Shown here: one piece after another, positions 51,689-61,426 of the stretch | Position numbering within the stretch: the stretch's first letter is position 1 | Layout: every line of letters begins with the position of its first letter | NCBI RefSeq assembly: GCF_003182155.1 | Contig: NZ_QGTG01000008.1 | Location: forward strand, 1 to 64,000 | Direction: 5' to 3' | Origin: Chitinophaga sp. S165 | GTDB taxonomy: Bacteria; Bacteroidota; Bacteroidia; Chitinophagales; Chitinophagaceae | Length of the DNA: 64,000 nucleotides | Notes under the pieces: model-generated | The model's input: only the letters and a program-made list of their open reading frames with translations | Database searches by the model: none | What the model was told of the DNA's origin: nothing | Made by a program: the position numbers and the translations under genes

Positions 51689-51736
51689 GGAATTAAGGAC
51701 CGGAACGGAGTTTAGTTCGTCCGGATCCCTAATTCC
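51689..51736. terminator. Convergent terminator, GGAATTAAG family
   Basis: GGAATTAAGGACCGGA (51689-51704) pairs imperfectly with TCCGGATCCCTAATTCC (51720-51736). It lies between the convergent pseudokinase gene and fabH. Confidence 0.65.
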
Positions 51737-51746
51737 TGACTATAAA

Positions 51747-52745
51747 TTATTTCGGATCGTAGGCCCACTTCAGATAGCTGGCGCCCCAGGTAAATCCGCC
51801 GCCAAAGGCAGCCAGTACCAGGTTGTCACCTTTCTTCAGTTGCTTTTCGTAATCCCACAGGCAGAGTGGCAACGTACCGGCGGTAGTGTTACCATATCGC
51901 TGAATGTTCATCATTACTTTATCTTCCGGCAAACCCATACGGGCAGCGGTAGCATCGATGATACGCTTATTTGCCTGGTGAGGTACCAGCCAGGAGATAT
52001 CATCGGCGGTCAGGTGGTTACGCTGCATGATGTCGTGTGCGGCATCAGCCATGTTGGCTACTGCGTATTTGAACACCATTTTACCTTCCTGGTATACGTA
52101 ATGTTCCCTGTTGGTCACACTTTCAATGCTGGCAGGCTGTGCTGACCCGCCGGCTTTCATGTGCAGGTACTCACGACCATGACCATCGCTTTTCAGGATG
52201 CTGTCAATTACGCCCAGACCTTCTGTGTTAGGTTCCAGCAACACTCCTGCGCCGCCATCACCGAAGATGATACAGGTAGTACGGTCAGTATAGTCAATGA
52301 TAGAGCTCATTTTATCAGCTCCGATCACCATTACTTTCTTATAGCGTCCGCTTTCGATGAAACGCGCACCTGTATCCAGTGCATACAGGAAGCCGGAACA
52401 GGCAGCACTGATATCAAAGCCAAAGGCGTTTTTAGCACCTATTTTATCAGTTACAATGTTGGCAGTAGCCGGGAACACCATGTCTGGCGTAACCGTGGCC
52501 ACGATCAGCAGGTCGATCTCTTCCGGGCTGATCCCTCTTTTACGGCATATTTCCTGGGCTACCGGTACACATAACTCAGAAGTTCCTTTACGTTCTCCCT
52601 TCAGTATTCTTCTTTCTGTAATCCCCGTACGGGTAACGATCCATTCGTCTGTTGTATCTACCAGTGTTTCCAGTTCCTTGTTAGTGAGCACGTAGTCAGG
52701 TACATAACCACCTACCGCTGTAATAGCGGCCGTTATTTTGTTCAT
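51747..52745 (-). CDS. fabH: 3-oxoacyl-[acyl-carrier-protein] synthase III
   Basis: 332 residues. Starts fatty acid synthesis by condensing acyl-CoA with malonyl-ACP. The catalytic triad is visible: Cys in FDISAACSGFLYAL (about residue 115), His in WLVPHQANKRII (about 257) and Asn in RYGNTTAGTLPLC (about 287). DEWIVTRTGITERRIL is the N-terminal signature. The protein is standard FabH length. Chitinophagaceae make iso-branched fatty acids, so a branched acyl-CoA primer is plausible. Divergent from ruvA. Confidence 0.95.
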   Translation of the reverse strand: MNKITAAITAVGGYVPDYVLTNKELETLVDTTDEWIVTRTGITERRILKGERKGTSELCVPVAQEICRKRGISPEEIDLLIVATVTPDMVFPATANIVTDKIGAKNAFGFDISAACSGFLYALDTGARFIESGRYKKVMVIGADKMSSIIDYTDRTTCIIFGDGGAGVLLEPNTEGLGVIDSILKSDGHGREYLHMKAGGSAQPASIESVTNREHYVYQEGKMVFKYAVANMADAAHDIMQRNHLTADDISWLVPHQANKRIIDATAARMGLPEDKVMMNIQRYGNTTAGTLPLCLWDYEKQLKKGDNLVLAAFGGGFTWGASYLKWAYDPK

Positions 52746-52845
52746 ATTAATAAAATAGATGTTTTAAACGAGGCGTAAAAATACATAAGAATTTGTAAAT
52801 GTAAGTATAAGGTTACTTACTGCCCCGTTCTTGCTAAATTTTTAC

Positions 52846-52853
52846 TAGGTTTG
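52846..52853 (+). promoter_or_regulatory. -7 element of ruvA
   Basis: TAGGTTTG is an exact TAnnTTTG match 29 bp before the ruvA ATG. A -33 TTTG is not seen at the usual distance. Confidence 0.5.
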
Positions 52854-52882
52854 CCAAACATTAGAAACCTTTATCTTCCTGT

Positions 52883-53470
52883 ATGATTGCTTACCTCAAC
52901 GGAAAACTGTCCTATAAATCCCCGGCTATGGTGCATATTGATGTTCAAGGGGTTGGATACGAAGTGCAGATCAGTCTTAATACCTATTCCCGCATACAGG
53001 GATTGGAAAGCTGCAAATTGCTGGCTTACCTGCATATCAAGGAGGATGCACATACGCTTTATGGCTTTTTTGACGAAGCGGAACGTCAGATGTTCCTGTT
53101 ATTGATAGGCGTCTCAGGAATAGGGGCCAATACCGCCCGGATGATGTTATCTTCCCTGCAACCTGAAGATATTCAACGGGCTATCGCTATGGAGAATGAA
53201 AAAATGCTCGAAAGTATAAAAGGGATCGGGGCTAAAACGGCAAAACGGGTAATTCTGGAATTAAAAGACAAGATCAGTAAACAGAAAGATACCGGTCACC
53301 AAATATCTGTAACACCAAACAATACAATTCAGGAAGATGCGTTAAATGCATTAGTCACATTAGGAATAGCCAGAAACGTGGCCGAACAGGCTATTAATAA
53401 AGTGCTAAAAGCTGAACCACTATTGCAAGACCTCGAGGCGCTCATTAAAAAGTCGCTGAAAGGTCTATAA
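52883..53470 (+). CDS. ruvA: Holliday junction DNA helicase subunit RuvA
   Basis: 195 residues (E. coli 203). Binds four-way junctions as a tetramer and directs RuvB. The N-terminal OB fold starts MIAYLNGKLSYKSPAMVHIDVQGVGYEVQ. Two helix-hairpin-helix motifs follow: LLIGVSGIGANTARMML and SIKGIGAKTAKRVILELKDK. The C-terminal three-helix RuvB-binding domain is DALNALVTLGIARNVAEQAINKVL. 38 bp upstream of sprA, a pairing commonly seen in Bacteroidota. Confidence 0.97.
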   Translation: MIAYLNGKLSYKSPAMVHIDVQGVGYEVQISLNTYSRIQGLESCKLLAYLHIKEDAHTLYGFFDEAERQMFLLLIGVSGIGANTARMMLSSLQPEDIQRAIAMENEKMLESIKGIGAKTAKRVILELKDKISKQKDTGHQISVTPNNTIQEDALNALVTLGIARNVAEQAINKVLKAEPLLQDLEALIKKSLKGL

Positions 53471-53508
53471 ATATTTATTACCCTGACCTCTATAAAAACC
53501 TATTTCTC

Positions 53509-56500
53509 TTGTCAAGAAAGACATATTATGGTGCTATTGCAGTAATAGGAGTTGTTTCTTTGTTTATTTTTGATACTGCGGCAAGGAATCGTTCGGGTTA
53601 TTCTAACAACTATACTAAGAAATACTGGCAACCAAACATCACACCGGCGGCATTAGATACCGTTAAAAAGGATACGCTGAAGTTTCCGATAAAAGACCGT
53701 TACGGTACCAGTATTACAGATCCTGTCAAGAATCAGATTGATTTAAAAGATCCTGCAGGCTTATCCCGTACTGTTGATTATGATCCCGTCACCAAGCAAT
53801 ATACAGTAACAGAAAAGATAGGCGACCACTACTACCGCAATCCAACATATCTCAGCTTCGACGAATTCTATAAACTTCAGTCTGCTAAGAGTGAAGAGGA
53901 TTACTGGCGTAAAAGAGCCAGCACCCTCGGATCGCTGAACCAGAAAGGAGACGGACCCGAATTGTACAAAGGCAGCAAACTGTTTGACAGGATCTTCGGT
54001 GGTAATAAAGTGGATATCAAGCCCCAGGGAAGCCTGGAGTTGACTTTCGGTTATGAAGGTCAGAATATCAAGAACCCTGTGCTCACAGAACAGGCCCGTA
54101 GAACGGGAGGTTTCGCTTTTGATATGAATATCAATATGAACCTGACCGGTAAGATAGGGGACAAGCTGAAACTCATCACCAACTATAATACGCAGTCTAC
54201 CTTTGACTTTGAGAACCAGATCAAACTGGAATATACTGGTTACGACGACGAGATCATCAAAAAGATAGAGGCCGGTAACGTTAGCTTCCCTTTGCGTAGC
54301 TCCCTTATTTCCGGGGTACAATCTCTTTTTGGTATCAAAACCCAACTGCAGTTCGGTCGTCTGACGGTCACCTCTGTACTGTCTAACCAGAAGTCGCAGA
54401 AACAGAACCTATTGATCAAGGGTGGTACCCAGGTACAGGATTTTACACTGAGAGCAGACGAGTACGAAGACAACCGTCACTTCCTGATGGGGCAGTTCTT
54501 CCGTGATACTTTCAATAACGCTGTTAGTAACCTGCCGATCATCAGGTCACTGGCCTATGTAAACAGAATAGAGGTTTGGGTGACCAATAAAACAGGTGCT
54601 ACGACTAATGCAAGAGATATCGTCGGTTTGATGGATTTGGGAGAATACCGCCCTTTTAATACCTCCATTAACGTATTAACTAATTCCAGGCTTACGGACA
54701 ATAAGGTGAATGATCTCTATTCCAAGATCATATCAGACCCTATGAGCCGTTATACGGGAACAGTCGTCAGCCGCTTGCAAGGTCTGGGCCTACAGGCCGT
54801 CCAGGAATATGAAAAGACTTTCGCCCGAAAACTGGACTCTACAGAATATACTATTAACAGGCAGTTAGGCTTCATCTCGCTCAATCAACAATTGCAGGCG
54901 GATGAAGTTTTGGCCGTTGCATACCAGTACACTTATAATGGTCGTGTTTACCAGGTGGGTGAGTTTTCACAGGATATTCCGCCAGATCAGACCAACAGTG
55001 CCAATCAGCGTATCCTGTTCCTGAAATTGCTGAAAGCTACTTCCGCCCGTCCGCACCTGCCTATCTGGGACCTGATGATGAAGAACATCTATTCAACAGG
55101 CGCTTATCAGATCAACAGGGCGGATTTTAAACTGGACGTATATTATAAAGACCCGGGCACCGATTCCCGTGCACCGAGTGATAAACGTTACATACCGGAT
55201 GCACAGGGAGTGTGGGAAGGAGCACCGCTCATCTCCATTCTGAACCTGGACAGGCTGAATAACCAGAACGACCCGCAGCCGGATGGTGTGTTTGACTATG
55301 TTGAAGGCTATACCATCAATTCCCAGACGGGGCGTATCATGTTCCCGCAACTGGAACCATTCGCCCAGGGCATTCAGAAAGCCTTCGGAGGCGATGCCGC
55401 CCTGGAACGGCAGTACCTGTACCGTGTACTGTATGACTCCATTAAAGTAGTGGCCCAACAGTTCCCACAGCTGAACCGATATATCCTGAAAGGATCCTAT
55501 AAATCCAGCAACTCGTCCGAGATCCAGCTGGGAGGTTATAATATTCCTCCGGGGTCTGTAACGGTGACTGCCGGTGGACAGCAACTGCGTGAGAATGTGG
55601 ACTTCATCATCGACTATAACCTGGGTCGTATCAAGATCATCAATGCTGGTATCCTGAACTCCGGGGTAGCTATTAATGTGCAGTTTGAAAACAATGCAGC
55701 CTTTGGTACGCAGGTGAGGAACTACTTCGGTACCCGCTTCGATTATGTGGTAAATGATAAACTGACGTTGGGTTCTACCATCGCCAGAATGAGTGAAAGG
55801 CCTTACTATCAGAAAGTGAACTATGGCGAAGATCCTATCAAGAACACGGTAGTAGGTTTCGACGCGAACTATAACTCCGAATGGAAAGGACTGACGCGTT
55901 TCCTGAACAAACTACCTAACTACCAGAGCAATACCCCTTCCAATATCATGTTCACCGGTGAGGTGGCCAAGTTGTTCCCGGGGCACAGTAAACTGGTAAA
56001 TGCTGCAGGTAGTGGTCAGGGACAGATATTCATAGATGATTTCGAAGGTTCCCAGAGTGGTTACGACTTGAAATTCCCGGCTACAGCCTGGGCGTTGGCT
56101 TCTACTCCAAAAGATGCAAGTGACAGTGCGGGAAATATACTGTTCCCTGAAGCCGACAGAAGTAATGATCTCGGCTATGGCTCTCAGAGGGCAAGACTGG
56201 CCTGGTATATTATTGAACCTACCCTTCAGATCCCGAAATCGCCGGCATTACCTGACGGTATTACCGAACGGGAACAATCCGATCCGCGTGTACGCCTGGT
56301 GTATCAGAAAGAAGTATTTGCCAATCGCTCCACCGACTTCGGTCAGAGCCAGCTAAGTACACTCGATCTGGCGTATTATCCGGAAGAAAGAGGCCCTTAC
56401 AATTTTGTAGCCAGCAGAGACAGCATTAACGCACAGGGCCGCCTGGCACATCCTGAGAAGAAATGGGGTGGTATCATGCGTGCGATCGACAACAGTGACT

Positions 56501-59500
56501 TCGAGACACAGAACGTAGAGTTCATTGAGTTCTGGATACAGGATCCATTCCTGGGAGATAATGCTAACAGTACCGGTGGGCAATTGTATTTTAACCTGGG
56601 TAACGTATCTGAAGATATCCTGAAAGATTCCCGTAAGTTCTTCGAGAACGGGTTGCCAAATCCGACTACGGAGCTGAATAAAACTGACTCTTCCCGCTGG
56701 GGGCGTATTCCAAAGTTCCAGCAACAGATCACACAGGCTTTCGATAACGATCCGGAGATCCGTGGGTATCAGGACGTTGGTTATGATGGTTTACCTAATA
56801 GTGATGAGTTGACTTTCCGCAAGTCATATCTTGATCAGCTGGCGGCAAACTTTGGAACAAATTCAGATGTTTACAAGGCTGCGGTGATTGACCCGTCTGC
56901 CGATAACTACAAGCACTACAGGGATTATGCCAATACGCCGATCCTGCAACGTTATAAACTGTTCAGCAATTCGGAAGGTAACTCCCCGGTTTCACAAAAT
57001 ACCACCTACTCCTCTGCAGCAACCAACATTCCAGAATCGGAAGACCTTAACAGGGATAATACGCTGAACGAAACGGAAGAGTATTTCCAGTATCGCGTGA
57101 ACCTGAGACCGAACATGACGGTAGGTACTAATTACATTGTGGATAAGATCCCTGCAGAAGTGACCCTGGCAGATGGACAGAAAACAATAGAGAACTGGTA
57201 CCAGTTCAAAGTGCCGGTAAGCCAGTTTAGCAAGAAGGTGGGAAATATTCCTGATTTCAAGTCCATCCGTTTCATGCGTATGTTCCTGACCGGCTTCCAG
57301 GACTCTGTGGTTGTTCGTTTCGCTAAACTGCAACTGGTGCGTAACCAATGGCGTCAGTATAACTATAAGCTGCAACCCGGCGATCCTATTCCGAATGACG
57401 AAACAACTACTTTCAATACTTCCGCTGTAAATATCGAAGAGAACTCTTCCCGTAAGCCAATCCCTTATGTGCTGCCTCCGGGAGTTGTGCGTCAGAATAC
57501 GGTGAGCACCAATAGTACCGTGTTACAGTTGAATGAACAGTCTATGTCCATTCAGGTATGTAAACTGGCAGACGGTGATACCCGCGGAGTATCCAAGAAT
57601 CTGAATATGGACCTGCGCCAGTATAAACGTATTCAGATGTATTTGCACGCTGAACCTTCCAATGATCCAAATGGTCTGAAAGATGGGGATCTGCGCGCAA
57701 TCATCCGTATGGGTAGTGACTTTGTTGAGAACTACTATGAATATCAGATACCGCTGAAGATCACCAATTGGGGCGGACCTCACACGCCTTCTGACATCTG
57801 GCCGGAAATTAACGATATGGACCTGTTGATGAGCAATCTGACACAGTTGAAACAGGAGCGTAATCAGTGTGATAACTGTTCGCCTCAACTACCATACACC
57901 AAGCAGGATGAAAAGGGGAACTACATGAGCGTGATCGGTAATCCGAACCTCGGCGATGTAAGAAGTATCATGTTAGGTGTGACCAACCCTAAAGATGATG
58001 GTATAGAAAAGTGTGGTGAGGTATGGTTCAATGAACTTCGCCTGTCCGGTCTTGATGAGAAAGGTGGTTATGCCGGTATGGGCCGTGTGGATGTACAGCT
58101 GGCCGACCTGGGTACTGTGAGTGTATCCGGTAACATGCATACGGCAGGTTTCGGTAACCTTGACCAGCGTGTGAATGAACGCTTCCGCGATAACTATCTG
58201 CAATACGATGCCGCCGCTAACCTCGACCTGGGTAAACTGCTGCCTAAAAAAGTAAGCCTGTCCATTCCTGTTTATGCCGGTTATTCGCAAGCTGTCAGCA
58301 GACCGGAATATGATCCTTACGATCTGGACATCAAACTGAAGGATAAGTTAAGAATGGCGCGGAGTGATTACGAACGTGATTCCATCCGCAAGGCTGCAGA
58401 AGATTTCACCGCTATTAAGAGTCTCAACTTCACCAATGTGCGTCGCCTGAACCTGAATAGAAAAAGGAACCGCCTCTGGGATATTGAGAACTTTGATATC
58501 AGCTATTCATTTACACAGAGCACCAGCCATAATCCGATCATTGAAAGTGATGAGCTGACAAAACATCGCGGAGGTCTGGGATATACTTTCACTGGTCAGA
58601 GTAAGTTCATTACACCGTTCAAGAAGGTATTCAAGACGAAAACGCCGTGGCTTGACCTGATCCGTGACTTTAACTTCAACTACATACCATCGCTCATCAG
58701 CTTCAGGGTAGATGTGACCCGCCAGTTCGGCGCTACACGTATCCGTAACGTGGGAGGAGATGGTACTTATAAATTGCCGGAGACTTTCAACAAGTACTTC
58801 ACATTTGACAGGTACTATGGTTTGAAATGGGATCTGTCACGCAGCTTGAGCATTGATTTCAATGCCGTGAACAATGCACGTGTTGACGAACCGGCAGGCC
58901 GTCTGAATTCTAAAGAGAAGAAAGACAGTCTCTGGAATAATTTCTTCAAACTGGGAAGGACCACCAATTACTATCATACAGCAAACATTACCTATACACT
59001 GCCAACAAGTAAGCTGCCTTTACTTAGCTGGACGAGCATTGCCCTGGGGTATTCGACAGACTACCGCTGGACGGGTGCTTCACTCCTGGCAAAATATCTG
59101 GGTAATGCAATCGAGAACTCCAACCAGAAAACAATAATGGCGGAATTCAAGTTCTCAGAGTTGTATAGTAAATCGGCCTTCCTGCGAGCCATTACCGGCG
59201 TACAGGTGAAGAAGAAACCGCAGCCGAATAATAATAACAGACCGGGAATGGCCGGCAACCAGAATAAACAGCAACCGGCGAAACAGGACAACAATCCGGA
59301 AATATCACCAATCCTGAAAGCGGTGATGAAGCCATTGTTGTCTCTCAAACGTATCAGTCTCGATTATTCTGAAAATGGCGGTACCCGTTTACCTGGTTAT
59401 ATTGATAGTACCAAGATACTGGGTATGAACTGGGCCAGCTGGGCGCCGGGTGTGCCATTCGTGTTCGGTAAGCAACCTGACAAAGCATGGCTGGACGATT

Positions 59501-60750
59501 TTGCGAAGAAAGGCCTGATCACTCCGGACACAACCTTTAACATCCAATATCAACAACAATTCACACAGCGCTGGCAGATACAGGCGCAATTGGAACCAGC
59601 TAATGATCTTCGTATTGACCTGAGTATGACCAAGTCCTTTACCAAGACGCATACTGAGTTGTTCAAGAACCTGCCTGATTCCGGCTTCCAACACTTAAGC
59701 CCTTATGATGCGGGTGGATTTGAGATCTCTTATATGGCTATCAAGACCATCTTCGGAGGTATTGACGCTGAATCAGGTACAACGCAGACCTTTAAGGACT
59801 TTGAACGTTACCGTCAGACGATCTCTAACCGTCTGGGGGCCCTGAATCCTTATAATACCGATCCTGGCGTACCAACTAATAATCCGAAAGATCCTACCTA
59901 TCGTTATGGTTACGGACGTTATGCTCAGGATGTGCTGGTACCTGCGTTCCTGGCGGCATATACTGGTAAGAGCCCTGAGAAGATAGGATTGTTGAGAAGT
60001 GCCGGTCTGTCAAGTGTGCGCAGTAATCCTTTCAGTAACTATATACCACGTCCTAACTGGCGTATCGCTTATAACGGTCTGACCAAACTGGAACCATTCA
60101 AATCCATCTTTACCAATGTGTCTCTGACACATGCATATGTGGGAAGTTTGAGCATGAGCTCTTACAACTCCGCACTGTTGTATGAAGATCCACGTTTGGC
60201 AGGTTATCCGGGATTTGTGGATACCGTGTCAGGCAACTACATTCCTTACTTCCTGATACCGAATATCACGATGACGGAACAGTTTGCACCGTTACTGGGT
60301 ATAGATGTTACTTTCACGAGCAGTCTGAATCTGCGTATGGAGTTCAAGAAGAGCCGTTCACTCAGTCTTAGCCTGATCGACTACCAGCTGACGGAGCTCC
60401 GTTCTACGGAATTAACGCTGGGAGGTAGCTATCGTTTACGTAATGTGACATTCGCATTCCTGGGACAGGCTAAAGACGGCAAGAAGGTACAGAACGATAT
60501 GAACTTCAGGCTGGACATGAGCTTCCGTGATGATAAGACGGTGAACAACAGGCTGGATGCCGACCTGGTGATCCCGACAAGCGGACAGAAAGTGATCGGT
60601 ATATCGCCATCAATTGACTATGTGGTGAACAACCGTCTGAACCTCCGTTTCTTCTATGATCGCCGGCAAACAATACCGGTTATTTCGACTGCTTATCCGA
60701 TCACCAATACAAGGGGTGGTTTGACATTGAGATTTATGCTGGCTCAATAA
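53509..60750 (+). CDS. sprA: Type IX secretion system outer membrane translocon SprA (Sov)
   Basis: 2413 residues from TTG 53509. The giant outer membrane beta-barrel (36 strands in the solved Flavobacterium homologue) through which sorting-tagged proteins leave the cell. Signal sequence at 1-25 (RKTYYGAIAVIGVVSLFIFDTAA). Characteristic segments include a LTFGYEGQNIKNPVLTEQARR repeat-like part, IFIDDFEGSQSGYDLKFPATAWALA, and GEVWFNELRLSGLDEKGGYAG. The C-terminus is strand-rich and ends in an outer-membrane Phe-x-Leu-Ala-Gln tail (RGGLTLRFMLAQ). Its cargo would include the nuclease at 209-3472. No other por/gld genes lie in the window. Confidence 0.96.
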   Translation: MSRKTYYGAIAVIGVVSLFIFDTAARNRSGYSNNYTKKYWQPNITPAALDTVKKDTLKFPIKDRYGTSITDPVKNQIDLKDPAGLSRTVDYDPVTKQYTVTEKIGDHYYRNPTYLSFDEFYKLQSAKSEEDYWRKRASTLGSLNQKGDGPELYKGSKLFDRIFGGNKVDIKPQGSLELTFGYEGQNIKNPVLTEQARRTGGFAFDMNINMNLTGKIGDKLKLITNYNTQSTFDFENQIKLEYTGYDDEIIKKIEAGNVSFPLRSSLISGVQSLFGIKTQLQFGRLTVTSVLSNQKSQKQNLLIKGGTQVQDFTLRADEYEDNRHFLMGQFFRDTFNNAVSNLPIIRSLAYVNRIEVWVTNKTGATTNARDIVGLMDLGEYRPFNTSINVLTNSRLTDNKVNDLYSKIISDPMSRYTGTVVSRLQGLGLQAVQEYEKTFARKLDSTEYTINRQLGFISLNQQLQADEVLAVAYQYTYNGRVYQVGEFSQDIPPDQTNSANQRILFLKLLKATSARPHLPIWDLMMKNIYSTGAYQINRADFKLDVYYKDPGTDSRAPSDKRYIPDAQGVWEGAPLISILNLDRLNNQNDPQPDGVFDYVEGYTINSQTGRIMFPQLEPFAQGIQKAFGGDAALERQYLYRVLYDSIKVVAQQFPQLNRYILKGSYKSSNSSEIQLGGYNIPPGSVTVTAGGQQLRENVDFIIDYNLGRIKIINAGILNSGVAINVQFENNAAFGTQVRNYFGTRFDYVVNDKLTLGSTIARMSERPYYQKVNYGEDPIKNTVVGFDANYNSEWKGLTRFLNKLPNYQSNTPSNIMFTGEVAKLFPGHSKLVNAAGSGQGQIFIDDFEGSQSGYDLKFPATAWALASTPKDASDSAGNILFPEADRSNDLGYGSQRARLAWYIIEPTLQIPKSPALPDGITEREQSDPRVRLVYQKEVFANRSTDFGQSQLSTLDLAYYPEERGPYNFVASRDSINAQGRLAHPEKKWGGIMRAIDNSDFETQNVEFIEFWIQDPFLGDNANSTGGQLYFNLGNVSEDILKDSRKFFENGLPNPTTELNKTDSSRWGRIPKFQQQITQAFDNDPEIRGYQDVGYDGLPNSDELTFRKSYLDQLAANFGTNSDVYKAAVIDPSADNYKHYRDYANTPILQRYKLFSNSEGNSPVSQNTTYSSAATNIPESEDLNRDNTLNETEEYFQYRVNLRPNMTVGTNYIVDKIPAEVTLADGQKTIENWYQFKVPVSQFSKKVGNIPDFKSIRFMRMFLTGFQDSVVVRFAKLQLVRNQWRQYNYKLQPGDPIPNDETTTFNTSAVNIEENSSRKPIPYVLPPGVVRQNTVSTNSTVLQLNEQSMSIQVCKLADGDTRGVSKNLNMDLRQYKRIQMYLHAEPSNDPNGLKDGDLRAIIRMGSDFVENYYEYQIPLKITNWGGPHTPSDIWPEINDMDLLMSNLTQLKQERNQCDNCSPQLPYTKQDEKGNYMSVIGNPNLGDVRSIMLGVTNPKDDGIEKCGEVWFNELRLSGLDEKGGYAGMGRVDVQLADLGTVSVSGNMHTAGFGNLDQRVNERFRDNYLQYDAAANLDLGKLLPKKVSLSIPVYAGYSQAVSRPEYDPYDLDIKLKDKLRMARSDYERDSIRKAAEDFTAIKSLNFTNVRRLNLNRKRNRLWDIENFDISYSFTQSTSHNPIIESDELTKHRGGLGYTFTGQSKFITPFKKVFKTKTPWLDLIRDFNFNYIPSLISFRVDVTRQFGATRIRNVGGDGTYKLPETFNKYFTFDRYYGLKWDLSRSLSIDFNAVNNARVDEPAGRLNSKEKKDSLWNNFFKLGRTTNYYHTANITYTLPTSKLPLLSWTSIALGYSTDYRWTGASLLAKYLGNAIENSNQKTIMAEFKFSELYSKSAFLRAITGVQVKKKPQPNNNNRPGMAGNQNKQQPAKQDNNPEISPILKAVMKPLLSLKRISLDYSENGGTRLPGYIDSTKILGMNWASWAPGVPFVFGKQPDKAWLDDFAKKGLITPDTTFNIQYQQQFTQRWQIQAQLEPANDLRIDLSMTKSFTKTHTELFKNLPDSGFQHLSPYDAGGFEISYMAIKTIFGGIDAESGTTQTFKDFERYRQTISNRLGALNPYNTDPGVPTNNPKDPTYRYGYGRYAQDVLVPAFLAAYTGKSPEKIGLLRSAGLSSVRSNPFSNYIPRPNWRIAYNGLTKLEPFKSIFTNVSLTHAYVGSLSMSSYNSALLYEDPRLAGYPGFVDTVSGNYIPYFLIPNITMTEQFAPLLGIDVTFTSSLNLRMEFKKSRSLSLSLIDYQLTELRSTELTLGGSYRLRNVTFAFLGQAKDGKKVQNDMNFRLDMSFRDDKTVNNRLDADLVIPTSGQKVIGISPSIDYVVNNRLNLRFFYDRRQTIPVISTAYPITNTRGGLTLRFMLAQ

Positions 60751-60774
60751 CAGCGTAATTATATATCATGCATG

Positions 60775-60810
60775 CACAGGCTGAACGTTCAAACGTTCAG
60801 CCTGTGTCTT
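60775..60810 (+). terminator. sprA terminator
   Basis: CACAGGCTGAACGTT (60775-60789) pairs perfectly with AACGTTCAGCCTGTG (60792-60806) around a 2-nt centre, followed by TCTTTTAG. Confidence 0.85.
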
Positions 60811-60831
60811 TTAGTAATATGACATATATCA

Positions 60832-60863
60832 TTTGAAATTGGCGCATTGTTAACCTATTTTTG
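60832..60863 (+). promoter_or_regulatory. Consensus promoter of the small Cys/His protein gene
   Basis: TTTG (60832-60835), 20-bp spacer, TATTTTTG (60856-60863), an exact match. Transcription would start near 60870, at or just after GTG 60868. Confidence 0.8.
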
Positions 60864-60867
60864 TGCC

Positions 60868-61230
60868 GTGAGATATTTTTTCGCCATATCAGTATTCCTG
60901 GGCTTGTTGTTGCAAAACTTCAGCCAGGTGGTGATTATGGTGAAGTATAAAATAGACCAGGCATACATTGCGAGTGTACTTTGCGAGAACAGGGACAAGC
61001 CTGACATGCACTGTAACGGTAAATGTTACCTGAGAAAGAAGCTGCAGCAAGATGAGCAGCAACAACAGAACGGTACCACGGGCAAGGAAAAGTATGAAGT
61101 GTCTTATATAGACGCATTGCAGGAGTTTAACTTTAAGCCCATCGCCCCTTCGTCAGAACTCTTTGTTTATTATCAGGATCCTGAACTGCATACTCCTTTA
61201 TTCTCTTTCTTCCACCCACCTCAGGCTTAA
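60868..61230 (+). CDS. Small membrane-anchored Cys/His-rich protein next to a TonB-dependent receptor
   Basis: 120 residues from GTG 60868; ATG 60937 is the alternative and lies in frame. A hydrophobic start (YFFAISVFLGLLLQNFSQ) precedes LCENRDKPDMHCNGKCYLRKKLQQDEQQQQ. The C-x8-HC-x3-C pattern could bind a soft metal. The tail (FSFFHPPQA) is hydrophobic and His-containing. Similar small proteins with CENRDKP-x-x-HCNGKC lie beside metal-type TonB receptors in Bacteroidota as I recall; no function is established here. If the promoter is right, an ATG downstream or a leaderless GTG must be used. Confidence 0.7.
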   Translation: MRYFFAISVFLGLLLQNFSQVVIMVKYKIDQAYIASVLCENRDKPDMHCNGKCYLRKKLQQDEQQQQNGTTGKEKYEVSYIDALQEFNFKPIAPSSELFVYYQDPELHTPLFSFFHPPQA

Positions 61231-61426
61231 GCTCAGCCAAAACAACATTTTTATTGTGATGTGTACATATGAGCGACTACATGGCATATAACCATGAGCG
61301 ATCTCATATATAATTCCTTCCATTTATTTACTATTTGACAACTAATGACCGTGATGGCATTTGATTGGCTGTGGCATTATACTGCCTGCCATGCAATGAC
61401 ATGCGGTTAGTTGAACTTTTGAACTT
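61231..61426. other. Intergenic region before the TonB-dependent receptor
   Basis: 196 bp with a short imperfect dyad (ATATGAG near 61267 with CTCATAT near 61303) and ATGAGCGA twice (61269, 61294). No TAnnTTTG element or terminator was found, so the receptor may be read through from the upstream small gene. Confidence 0.5.

Noticed and set aside
61261..61311. Another member of the 11-bp repeat family
   Set aside because: ATGAGCGA recurs, but spacings are 12-13 bp and units do not align to the consensus.
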